From positions 39,013,554 to 39,077,553 of the forward strand of contig OX485803.1 of the NCBI GenBank assembly GCA_950295325.1: a stretch of DNA of 64,000 bases, written 5' to 3'. Below, in pieces: positions 22,151 through 33,681 of this stretch (position 1 is the first letter of the stretch; every line of letters begins with the position of its first letter). The position numbers and the translations under genes were made by a program. Source of the DNA: Polytrichum commune (lineage: Eukaryota > Streptophyta > Polytrichopsida > Polytrichales > Polytrichaceae). The notes beneath the pieces were generated by a model. That model was not told where the DNA came from and did not search any database. It saw only the letters and a program-made list of their open reading frames with translations.

Positions 22151-24734
22151 ACCACTTTTAATGAATATAACAAATTTTGGATGAATGAGATTATACGGGA
22201 TGTAACCGATTCTGCAACACATCTAGGAAAATTGTTTCCAACTGCCTAGCTTCCCGTCACTTCGTTGGCCGACTACCATGCTTCTCGTTGCCGGCTCCCA
22301 AGCTTCCTTCGTCCTCGGGCTCTCAGCCCCGGTTCAATGTTGCTCCCGTCCTTGCACCTGGTCTTGTTGTCGATGCGGTGGGAGCCAGAAGGGCTCCACA
22401 CCAATGTTTGGCACCAAAAACTTTCCACCGAGGCAAGGTTTCCACCTCCTCCTCCCATGCTTTCTCCTTTGCCTCTAAATGAGTTTCCTCTCCGTGCTTC
22501 CTAAGACCCCTCGGGCTTTCCCACGTTTTTTCAATTGCTTGGTGGCCAACGGTCTCAAAGAACACCGAGGATCAAAGGGAAATTTTCTTTTCTTTTCCTT
22601 TTCTTTCATCACCTCTTCCTGTAGTCTCTCCCTTTTATTCATCCTAACTTAACCTCGCACATTTCTAACATTCATAGGGTTATTTAAGTTTTAAGTGTTT
22701 CCTCCCCCTCCTCTCATTAACTAGGCATGAGAGCACATTTTTGGGCTCACATGCTAGTTTGAAGAAATCGGGATGAGCTTTTCCTCAGCCTAAACTCTCA
22801 ACATGGGTTGAATTGGGTTCATCCGTTGGATAACAAACATCTCTACCCGTGGTCCATAAAGATTAATTCGCGCCATTGCACTTTCCCCTCAATAACCTTG
22901 GAACTTAAACTTGGGCCTTATCACTTAACATGTGACAAGGTTGGGCCCACAAAAATTGATCAATTGTGTCGGATTGAGGGCTTAGTTGCACATGAATCGA
23001 GCCAATGCTCAGGTTGGCCCCTATGTATTAAGTGGGCCTAAATATATTTGGACAAACAACTTGTCCAAAGATAACCATTGATGTGCACTTATGGGGACAA
23101 AACCATCAAACAATGATAGCAAAAGCAATAAGACAATAAACACAACTTCGGATGTTTGTAAACCATGTTTGCCAACCACCTTATTTGTGTAGTTTTGCGA
23201 TCTAGTGCACATCATATTGGCCGTTGGAATTGTCCAAAATTCATGCATAAATCCAAACATGCTTTAAATCCTAAATCTATGGCTTGCATTATTGCCAAAA
23301 CTAAAAACTAAAATAATAAAAAAGACATCTTAAAAATCAAGGAATAGATTATGGTTTTAGCACGTACCTAATTTGCCGTGGACAATAGTTATGGAAACTT
23401 ACAGGTGATTGTCCTTCACTTGGTCCATGTAAGGACTATGGTGGGACAAACAAATTAAATCAAAGATAAATCAATTAACCCACATGGTTGTTCCTATAAT
23501 TTTTCATGATCCATTCAATTATCAGTTAACCGAGGAAGGATTATGATTCACATCAGGCCACCTTTGGCCCTGATTATATGACATTAGTGGCGCTTAGAAG
23601 ACAATTGATGAGTTGAAATTTCCTAAATGGAAATCCAGTATTTAATGATTTGTTATTAATGGACTCGGGTTGGTTGTAAAGGAGAGATTGCATAATTGCA
23701 TGTATTGCATTCAATGACCCTTATGTTCAACATCTTAATTTCATTTTATCTTATAAATATCACATATAATAATATATACCCTAACAAACATCAACAAATC
23801 TTATTCATAATTCGTTATGACCTATCAATTAACCTAATAATGACACTTAGATCCACTAACTAACACTTGTTTAGCCTTCCCTATGTTGTTTTGTTAAATT
23901 AAAAAACCAACCAAAAACCCTACATACACACTAGGCTTGTATTGTGATGTCAATCGTCCCATTCACTAATTGTTTAAAATAATTCATCACCTCAACGTCA
24001 ATGTTTGCATAAAATACTCAAACGATGCTTTTGAAACTCAAAAAATAGGGATTTCTAAACACAAACTCACTTGCACATCACACCCACATTGCAATGAGGT
24101 CATAGTAATGCTAAGTTTAATATTTGAATGGGTGGTCAAATGATCCTCCCTTTGTGGCATGAGATAAATGTGTTCAATGTATCTTTGTGGAGCAATTCAC
24201 CAAGCTTCTGAACTTGAAAATCGTGAAAACGCCTTATGAGACTAGAAGCACATGGACATGTTACTAGAGTGACAATGATATCGATACTTGTGGAGCAATG
24301 ACTTATGGTTGGATCAAATACATAGAAGGACTCCCAAAAGTAACCACAAAAATGGTAAACAACTCTTTGCATATGCATATGGTATCATTTCAACAAGACC
24401 AATTTTGTATTACAATCGATTGAAGTTTCAAGTTAAGAGACCTCTCTATAAGGAAGGCATTAATACCCACGTATACGCTCCTATGACAAATAAATCCTTT
24501 AACATGCCCCAAATTAAAAACTCCTTGAAACTAGTAGAAAACATTTGATGAGTGGAGGCCTTGCAATCGCATGGTCACAAACATGTACGAATATTCAAGC
24601 ATGTAGAGCATCCTTCGATGTGTCCACATACCTTAGACAATAACAATAATGGTATCAAAGAGACGACATGATCAATATCAAAATTGTAAAGTAAGTGGAC
24701 CTAATGTGGCGATTCATTTTTGACGGAAAACTCA
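22151..24734. other. Intergenic, LTR-terminus-like end, no gene
   Basis: 22,250-22,520 is GC-rich and may be LTR sequence. It runs to GCACATTTTTGGGCTCACA (22,733-22,751), the same terminus as at 8054. Beyond that I see AT-rich sequence with no supported gene. Confidence 0.45.
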
Positions 24735-25045
24735 TACTTGAGTGGTATGTGGTTAGGCATGGAGCTTAGAACGGACACCCAAGAGATATGCGTCCAAAAG
24801 AAATTGGACTACTTGCTCAGATTTTGTTAGTCATTTAGGCTTAATAATCAATATCATTAGGGGGGCCCTATATAATCATTCAGCAAGAAAGAGATTCTTT
24901 ACTTTGATATAGAATGAAATATTCATATGAACTTTGAAAATGACAAGGAAACTACCATGACAATGATTTGGATTTGCTAATAGTCTCCCATTAGTTGCAT
25001 ATTTCATATCCTACAAGAAGTGGGTGCAGAGCTAAAAGTGATTGC
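24735..25045 (+). repeat. Dispersed repeat family A, copy 1
   Basis: Carries the family blocks GAGTGGTATGTGGTTAGG…AACGGACACC, ATATTCATATGAACTTTGAAAA, and GCATATTTCATATCCTACAAG…GGGTGCAGAGCTAAAA. Confidence 0.7.
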
Positions 25046-25117
25046 CTACCTCACTATTCACCCATACCTAAGGTATATATATCCCTTATATGGTAATTGT
25101 TATTGATTAAACAACTA

Positions 25118-25412
25118 TATACGAGTGTTCTTTGGTTAAGTGTAGCTCCAAGAACAAATGTCAAAACAACACATGTTCCAAAAAGGATTGGGTTACATGT
25201 TCAAATATGATATCCATTCTAGACTCAATAGTCAACATAATTGAAGGAACCTATATAACCATTTAATGAGTACGATAATCTTCACCTCATAATGAAGAAA
25301 ATATTCATGTGAACTCCGGAAATCTTGAGGAAAGGAGTTACGGTCTCAATTTGGATTTGCTACACATCTTGTACTAATAGTGTTTCATATTCTAGGAGAA
25401 GTGGGCTAGTCG
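25118..25412 (+). repeat. Dispersed repeat family A, copy 2
   Basis: Blocks in the same order as copy 1: GTTAAGTGTAGCTCCAAGAACA, CCATTCTAGACTCAATAGTC, ATTCATGTGAACTCC, CATCTTGTACTAATAGTG. Confidence 0.75.
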
Positions 25413-25577
25413 GAAAATGTAACCCATCTACCTGACCTTAGCGGTCCAACATTTGTTTGGGACGTTTGGGACGTCGTGTGCGACAGCAGCCCTTCATCAC
25501 GAAGACAAGCACTCAGTTGATCTTGTTGTCGTTGTAGTTTTTGTTGTTCGGTTGTTGTTGTTGCGGTGGTGGTGACG

Positions 25578-25684
25578 ATGGCGTTGATGGCGATGAAGGA
25601 GGCGTCCCCGTCTCCTTCTGTGCCTCCCTGGCTGCACGCCCAGCTGGAATACCTCCGCTCCCACTCCCCCATCCCTCTCAAGGT

Positions 25685-25721
<37 letters not shown>

Positions 25722-28700
25722 GACACTCTCACACACTTCTTTCTTAATTAGGTTTATGTCGTTAGAACCTGAACCCAACGTGCTCTCCGGCTTCGGTCCT
25801 GCGAAGGGAGTTTTGCCATCAGAAATGGATGCCTTCGGATTTGAAAATTTGGCCAGCAATCATCAGGTTTTGTAAGATTCAGCCTGCAGTGATAGCCCAC
25901 AATAAACTCATGCGAGCACTTGGCTTTTGGGGAAAATCCTCCGATGTGTCTCTCAGGCACCAGTGTTTGTGGGCGTGGTCGAATTGGATAGGCTGCAGGA
26001 TAGGCTGTTGTGGTGTGAACCCAATTCGAATGCTTACTGGGAATTGAGTGGTGAATCGGGTCAAATTTGAGCACTTTCCACTAGAACAGGATGTTTCTCT
26101 CGTTTCAGAAACTTCCTTTTTTATGTATCAGTAATTTTTGAGTTCCAGAAAAATGAGCCTAAGATGGATCCCTTTGGTTTTCGCACAGGATATGAACTTC
26201 TGCCACTTCTGTGAATTTTACTGCTCGATCAGCCATTGTTGCAATTCATACATTTCAGAAGGCTGTGTCAATTTTGATTTCCAATTTTGGGGGTTTAGAT
26301 TTTAAATTGGGGTTTATCTTCTAACTCATTCTCATGTAGAAGCGCATGTATGATCCCAATCTTGAATGTGAGCGAGGGATGTCTGCAGGTTGTCAATTTG
26401 AATGCTAACTGGAAATTGAGTGATGGATTGGGTCCATTCTTAACAAATTCCACTATAACAGTATGTCCTCTTATTTCAGAAACTTCCATTTCTCAGAAAT
26501 GAGCCTAAGAGATCAGCCTTTGGTCACAGAATATCAACTTTTGCCACTTCTGTGAATTTGACTGCTCAATCAGCTATTGTTGCAATTCAGACATTTCAGG
26601 AGACTATGTCAATTTTAATTCCAAATTTAGGGTTTACATTTTGACTCCGTTCTTATGTAGAAGTTCATGTAAAATTCCAATATTGTATGTGAACGAGGCT
26701 ACCAGGCATGTCTGCAGGTCGACAATCTGTGTTCTGGTACGAGCGATGGCCTTGTCTTGGATCGGTTTTCTCTGTTTGTTCCCTGCTGCCTATCCTATGT
26801 CAAATGTAAGTGCCTTCTTTCTCATTGTTCTCGCCACCTTAATTTAGTAACAATGTTTTTGCAATGAGCAACATGGAGGCATCTCTCTCTCTCTCTCTCT
26901 GTGTAAGTCTGTCTGGGCCTGCACAAGAATTTGCCGGATTGTATTTGAAGATCACTCAAAACTTGCATAAGGAGACTGTTGAAGGATCGAAGTCATGGTT
27001 GTTTGTGTGATGCTTTATGTGCCATCCAGTCTTCGACCTGTATTAAGTTGCTAGGAAGCCATGTTTTAAGAACAACTATCGCTATAAGTTGGGGTTATGT
27101 TAGAATGGAAGTAAGGGGCTTGTGACAGCTGGCTAAATTGATTGAATTCAAGGTTTTAGGGTTGAAAGAAAAGCTGTTCTGTATCTGATGGGCTTTGCAC
27201 ACCAGGGGAAGTTCTATATAATGGGTATGACTTATCAGTGGCTCCAGACATTATTTTTGGTGCTGATGATGAGACCTTTCAACCACTAATGGACAAGTCT
27301 GACCTTTCACCGTGCCGGTACTTACACGACTGGACAGTTTCTGAGCCTGCCAGGCTCTTGAAGCTCATTTTATTGATAAGGTGAGGATATTGTCTTCCGC
27401 TAAACGAAGTCTAAATTCTTCACTTCTGAGATTATCTTCTATCTCCTTGGTATTGGCTGTTTAAATCATGAATTGCTGCAAAGTCCCCATTCATGTAACT
27501 GCAATGAAGATATATTGAAGTCTATTTCTCCATGGATGTCTTTAATTAAGGTTCTTTCAATGATCATTTGCTTCTGAGATGTAATAAATGTCTGCTGGTT
27601 CTTAAGCTTGTAAGAGTCTCATTTTGGAGAAACTATGTATGTACATATAAATTCACGGTATTCTTTTACAGTTGGAGGTTTTGTTGTTCAAGTGGTGGCT
27701 CGATTGCTAGGATTGACCTAATGACTGGGTGTGGGGAAATTTGTTATAGGGCTTTGTATCTGCAGTACCAGCGTCAGAAAGTGGAGGAAGTGAGTGATGA
27801 ACGTGTTCGATTTGAGATGAGCACAATGGGTGGGATTCATGTATGCACAAACTGTAGGCTCTTCGTTATCATTTTATCAATGAGCAAGGGTTTACTTCAA
27901 GAACAAGAATGCTTGTTTTTGTCTATCCAGGTCAATGTTTGAGATCTTGACAAGGCTAAAAAGCTGTTACCTGAATAGGCCTCATTGTGCTATGTTTGCA
28001 TGTTTCCTGTATATCAATTACAAACCAACAACTCTTTAGTCCTGAAGATGTGTAGTGCCTATGTGTAATTCATTAGTGACCTGACTGTTCCTAGCTTAGC
28101 TTTCAAAATGTAGAGACATCTTGGCAGAGGTTCTGTGTAGTTATCATTTCAGTATAATTGTGTCAGGGAGTCCAATATTTGTCAGAGTGCACTTGTTCAT
28201 TTTTGTAATTTGGATACACTGCAAGGATCTGGCTAACTTTGTACTGCAGGGCCTGGAGATGTGTGTCACCAGTATATCTGATTGGGTAAGTTTCCAAAAT
28301 GTTAGTCTTTGAAGTTTTGTGTTATATTTTTGCACAATTCCAGTAATCTCTGATTATTTATATTTCTCTGTCAACAATTGGAGTGAACAATGCAATTCGG
28401 AATATAAACAAATCATGTATACATTATACCACAGAACGGCAGACCTAATTGTGTTTGTCTATTTAACTTGGATAGTTACTTGTGATCTCTGAAGTAGTAT
28501 GCATAGGCCATCATTGCTCATGCTTGACAGAGTTGATTGTCCCAGATTTAAATCAATGTGATACTTCTAACCCACTCCTATTATGATTGGTAGAGATGTC
28601 TATCATTTAATAGCAGAACATAGCTTATAAAAACAGACCTGATTTTGGTGACATGCCAAACAGGCAGAGGAAGTCAACTTTGCTGTGCCCTTAGTGCTGG

Positions 28701-30867
28701 AGGTGGAAACAAGTGAATCTGGTGCCTCACAACAACATTCCTCCACTCTTTGGAATGACATCTCACTACAAGTAAGATATTAGTCATGCCTTACCTGATG
28801 TTCAATCCAAAAGAAGAGGTTACTGAGTTTGAACTTCCACCCTTATTGCCAGATTACTAAACTAAATGATTCCTTTAATATGGACCCCTTGAAGCACTGT
28901 TGCCAGTGGTTGGCAGTCACTATGGCGTCAGTTGGCCATCAATGTGGCTTCAATTGTTTTCATCTTTTACAAGACACTCAAATTCATGTTGAGATTCTTT
29001 TTTAAATTATTGTGGACCACTTATTAGTCCCACACTAAATGTATAATACAATGTAGAAGTTTTTGTCAAATCTGCTTCCTGATAAATGGGAGAGATATAC
29101 TGTGCAGAGTGTGTTACTTCATTAAGAGGGTCTAATAAGTTTATGACCAGTATGTTTATGACCTTGAAGATTGTACAAATCTCTGGAGTGGATTTCTTAG
29201 ACTAGAGTTTTTTGGTTTCACTTTCAGATTATAGATCATGCTTGGAGCATGAAGATGAGATTGGTAAATTGCAGAGAGTATTGATCGTATTTCTTGATAT
29301 TGATACAGGTAAAGTTCCCAGTGCAAAGAGGTCAATCAAGTGGAGCTACTCCTCAGCTGAAGCTGGTTGCACCTGAAGGCATGAAAGAAGTGTTTGATGT
29401 TGAGGAGGTCAAGCTCCCTGAATGGCCAGAACATATGTAAGTGAGTCATCCGGTAACCTGCTTAACGCCCCATCTAATATCAAGACACTATGTAGACAAC
29501 CATATCTTCACGAGGTGGTAGGTTTGTGGTCATTAATCATATTATTATTATGACAATTAAAGCAATCATTGTTGTACAGGTGTTTAATTGAGTACATCCC
29601 AACATTGCAACTTACTCTTCAGCAGCAGGTTTGTCAGTTTCTTTTTTTGCCCATGTACATTTTATTGGTGATGTGGGTGGTGTCCGATGCTCTGTCAGTG
29701 CCGATACAAATAGATGACCCCATAATTGAAGTATTTGGTATAGTTGATACGGATGAGCAATGCTTTGAGTTGACCAGTTGTGACCTTTATGTGGCAGGTA
29801 CGAGATGCACGTGCATCAATTGGGCTTCGGAGAAGTTTTATGGAGGCTTTGTTTCCCTTCTTTGGACGACCTCTTGAGGCTGATTCGGTATGTAACCACA
29901 TGAACCCAGGAACAAAGGCTGAAAGATGTCAGCCACATTAAAAGTGCATACTCAATGTTTGGACAAAATTAGTGATTCAGTGTTCTAGGTATGCTCAGTT
30001 GTAACAAAGTGGACTGTGGTGGTTTCTGCAGACATACTATCGAAGGATCTCCTTAGTAGCTTCATCTGGAGTCTTCACTTTTTTGGTAAGTTTGACGCCA
30101 CTTTTTAAGCACGCAGAAACGTGTATTGGTAGATTTTATGATCCAGGTGTTCAATTTTGTTAAATGACCATTAGCAAGTTCATCCTCACAAACTTGTCTT
30201 AGCTCGTGTAACGCCCTTTATTCTCAATGGAATCCATGCTTCATATGTTGCTTATGTTCAGCACAATATTTGCAGAAATCTATGGCTAGTCCTGCTATTC
30301 TTATCCCCTCTACCAATTTTGAACTATCTGGTACCTTGTCTATGTATCACCTTCGGTCCTGATATGAAATCTGAAATTTATTGAGATTCTCTTCCAGATT
30401 CATTTTGCTTTGCCCATCCAATTTCCAAAGATGCAGCCGATTCTTATATTCCAAAGCTCTCAGGTACTTTTCAATATACTAAAATCCAATGATAGAATGA
30501 TTTAGAGCTAAGGCAAATTGAAGGATCCAAGTTGTTGTGAATGGATTCTAAATTGTCCAATGAAGATGTGCCTGTTCAAATATATATTGAGGATGGATGA
30601 CACTTGGCTTTGCAGCATTTTGATGCAAGAGGAAAGCCTCTAGTCTCACGTTCTTACCAGGATTACCCCTGGAGTCCACGGTGGGAGACATCTCAAATGG
30701 CACAACGAATAGCGTACGTTCACTTCACTCTCCCGTTTTGCATACTTGCATGCTGCTATGGTGCCTTGACATATCACAGTGTTTTCAAGATCTAACTCGA
30801 TGATGTGATTTCTGGGTGCAGTGAATTCGTGGCAGTGGAGTGCATTGCTTTCAAAAAGAAGCTGTAA
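25578..30867 (+). CDS. BRE: BRE/BRCC45 (BRISC and BRCA1-A complex subunit), 13 exons
   Basis: Exons: 25578-25682, 26718-26805, 27206-27380, 27750-27840, 28250-28285, 28664-28771, 29309-29436, 29580-29628, 29798-29887, 30032-30085, 30398-30463, 30616-30713, 30822-30867. All are GT-AG and in frame, giving 377 aa, close to the ~380 aa of animal and plant BRE. BRE is the scaffold of the BRCC36 deubiquitinase complexes (nuclear BRCA1-A type for DNA repair, cytoplasmic BRISC type), with degenerate ubiquitin-E2-like (UEV) folds and no catalytic residue. Diagnostic stretches: APDIIFGADDETF (exon 3), VRFEMSTMGG (exon 4), SFMEALFPFFGRPLEADSTY (exons 9-10) and DYPWSPRWETSQMAQRIAEF (exons 12-13). The next exon begins with the same VDNLCSG-type sequence expected after exon 1. 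The start is the first ATG (MALMAMKEAS); inner Mets at residues 4 and 6 are possible. The donor of exon 1 (AAG/GTTCTC) is weak and sits in a CT repeat. Confidence 0.93.
25685..25734 (+). repeat. (CT)n(CA)n microsatellite at BRE intron 1 donor
   Basis: CT repeat merging into CA repeat, starting 2 nt after the exon-1 boundary. Confidence 0.9.
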
Positions 30868-32879
30868 TGATCTCCTAATCCAGCAACGTTACGCTTAGTG
30901 TTTCTTAGATTGACTTCGCCATTTGCAGAGGGTTGTAGAGAAGAGCTCCCTACAGGTGGACTTAGTTACTGTATATTCTGTAGGCTTTCTCAGGCAACTA
31001 GAATTGATAAGGGGTATGCTCTAAGAGGTTCTCACAAAAGGTCACACTAATCAACCTTGGAAAGCCTTCTAGTTACTGATTCAATGAATGGTACAAAAGT
31101 GGTGCTTGATGCTGCTAAGGTCAGATAGTTTACCCATTGTGACTCTGCTGTTGGATTTTGTCATAGCAATAACTGGAATCTGGTTGTATACATGGTAAAG
31201 GACATTACTTCTCTGCTTGTCATCTTGGGGATGTATTTGTTGACCATGTGGAGTAGGTTGCATCATGTGGTGGGAGTAGCTATCGGGTGAAAGTCCACTG
31301 AATTTTGTCACAAAGTTTTCTCAGGCTCGTAATGAAACTCAGTATCAGCTGTTCTTAAATATAAAAACAGTTGGGATGGCTCATTTTGGATCCATGAGTC
31401 AAGTATTTACCTTTTTTTTTACCTCAACCAATATTTGGTTGTTGATAAACCCATGCATTCATGCTGAGCAAGCAAGGAAGAATTTGTTGATGGATAGGTT
31501 GGTGTGCTTCATTCCTTTTCATAGACTTCATTTCTTTGAACTCCCAAGTATGGTGAACCCAGGCGTAACTTACCGTCTCTAAAAGCCTTTGATTGGATAT
31601 CAAAGATCTGCACTTGCATATTCTGACCAAAACAACCTCATAGACAAGCTCCAGATAGAAACGTGTCTAACTAACACATCTTGTGAGCAACCGTTGATGT
31701 GTGGAAATTATCCAACACCTCCTATACTCCTAGGTGAAACTTTGAAAGAGAAACTGTTGGATAGGGTTTATCAACTGTCAGTAGATGGACAGTAAAATGA
31801 CTAACGTCTATTGAATTCAATGAACCTTTGATTCCAAAATAGAGTTTTTCATAAAGTTGTTCATAGGCAAACCGACTCTCAAGCTTCTCACCCATCTTGA
31901 GAAGGCCTCTATTTATGTTACAGATCTCCAGTGGGTTGACATGAGGAGCTTCAGTATCCATTGAGTCATTTGGTATACTTCTGCTTCCAATAGTGGATGC
32001 CCCTTAATAATATCTTTAAAAAAATTGTATCTACAACAAGGTCAGTGCAAAGTTTCAAAGCTGTGAAGCTGGGAGTTTCAAAGCCGAGAACTGAGCGGAA
32101 ACTCGACATCTTTCTTGATCTAGAAGTGCTCCAGTTCAAATACTAGTGTTTTCAATCCCAATGAATTACATGTTGACATCTCTTGATTTTTCTTTATTAT
32201 CCTGAAACTCAAATGGGTTATTAGATTCCTGCGAGTGGTGATCTATGAGTTCAGATCTGAGTTCCCTCTTCGAAGCTCACAGCGTCTCAGATCACATATC
32301 TTCAGAAGTCACACTTTTGAACTTCACAGCTTTGAAGCTGACAACTTCAAAACTCACAATTGGGTTGTTAGATTCCTTCAAGTGGAGTGATCTCTGAGTT
32401 TAGATCCGAGTTCCCTTTTCAAAGCTCACAGCTTCCCATATCTCACAACTTCAGAATTCACACTTTCGAAACTCACACATGGGTTGTTAGATTCAAATCT
32501 TCCGGATCTGCTCTGCAGCTATTCCGGCCAAGTAGCATATTTTTCATCGAATTCACCTCAAAGAGGTAGGCCAAACCAAAAACCAAGAGACCACGACAAT
32601 TCAAAGTTTGTCATCCCTTGATTTTCTATGACTTATTGTTTAGAAGAACCCACATGAATAGAATGATGATGAATTAGCATTGAGTTGAGAACCCAACCTC
32701 ACATGTCTCAAATCACACTTGAAGCCCCATGTTTTTACACACAAAACTTTATTTCAATATTCCATGGTACATCTTTCAGATGAGTTTCAAGGGCCCTCAT
32801 CACAATTTCATGGTCCTAGCCCTTGACCATAGTATAAGGGAGACAACCTTTAGTCGGTTACTTCTCTTAATCAAACACC
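30868..32879. other. BRE 3' region and intergenic sequence
   Basis: Probable 3' UTR of BRE, then non-coding sequence. Short open frames at 31,081-31,961 show no family resemblance. The 32,210-32,500 direct repeat is listed separately. Confidence 0.5.
32210..32500 (+). repeat. ~155-bp direct repeat, 2 copies plus partial third
   Basis: (A)TGGGTTNTTAGATTCCT starts at about 32,214, 32,353 and 32,478 (diverged third start). The first two continue with GAGTG…GATCT, GAGTTCCC, and a run of CTTC/TTCGAA-AGCTCACA words (AAGCTCACAGC and variants), which also occurs at 32,050-32,100. Confidence 0.7.
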
Positions 32880-33200
32880 TATATTTGAGTGGTACGTGGT
32901 TTGGTGTGGCTCCAAGAACAAATACCAAGAAAACATGTGTTTTGAAAAGTTTCAACTATGTGCTCGAGATATGATAACCATTCTAGACTTAATAATCAAC
33001 ATAATTGGGGGAATGTATTTGATCATTTAAGAGTACGAGAATATTCACTTTATCAATGATTAAGACATGCATACATTCATATGAGCTCCAAAACTTACAA
33101 AGAAAGTTGCTTTGGACTTGATTTAGATTCACTAACCATCTTGTACTAATCAGGTGTTTCGTATCCAAGGAGAAATGGCTAGAGAAAGTAACCATTTAAG
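32880..33200 (+). repeat. Dispersed repeat family A, copy 3
   Basis: ATTTGAGTGGTACGTGGTTTGG, CTCCAAGAACAAATACCAAG, CATTCTAGACTTAATAATCAAC, CTAACCATCTTGTACTAATC, then GTTTCGTATCC. Confidence 0.75.
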
Positions 33201-33681
33201 GCCCATCTAGCTTGGTAAAGTGGCGATGTAAATCTTGAATTGGGGGTTTAAGGCTGAGTGGTCCCTACATATCCTCTCTGCTCCTCACCACTCCTCGTAT
33301 TAGTTTCTCCCACATGCATCCTTGCCTTTGGTGGCATTGCTGTTCTTGTTGAACCCAAAGGTATCACATCGCATGTGCCAATTCAAATGCCGTCTCCACA
33401 GATTGTGTAGCGGAAGCTGCCACGATTTCACATCCTTCCATCATCGCAACACATTGAATTGTTGGAATTGAAGGCTTAATTATAGTCTCAATCAACGCAG
33501 ATAGAAATTCGGTTGCTCTGGGACTCTTTTGTCATCCACTTCACCTGAAATCTCCTAAACTCTCAGCAAGAAAGAGAGAATTCAAGGATTTTATTTTTAT
33601 TTATTTTATTTTTGGTTTGCAGCGTCACCTTCTTCTGATTGAAGCTTGTCGATGGTGCGGTGAGGTTATTGTGAATCGAGG

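Noticed and set aside
22265-22565. Overlapping GC-rich frames in several phases
   Set aside because: Open frames in four phases at once reflect composition; none shows a motif, and the segment fits LTR sequence.
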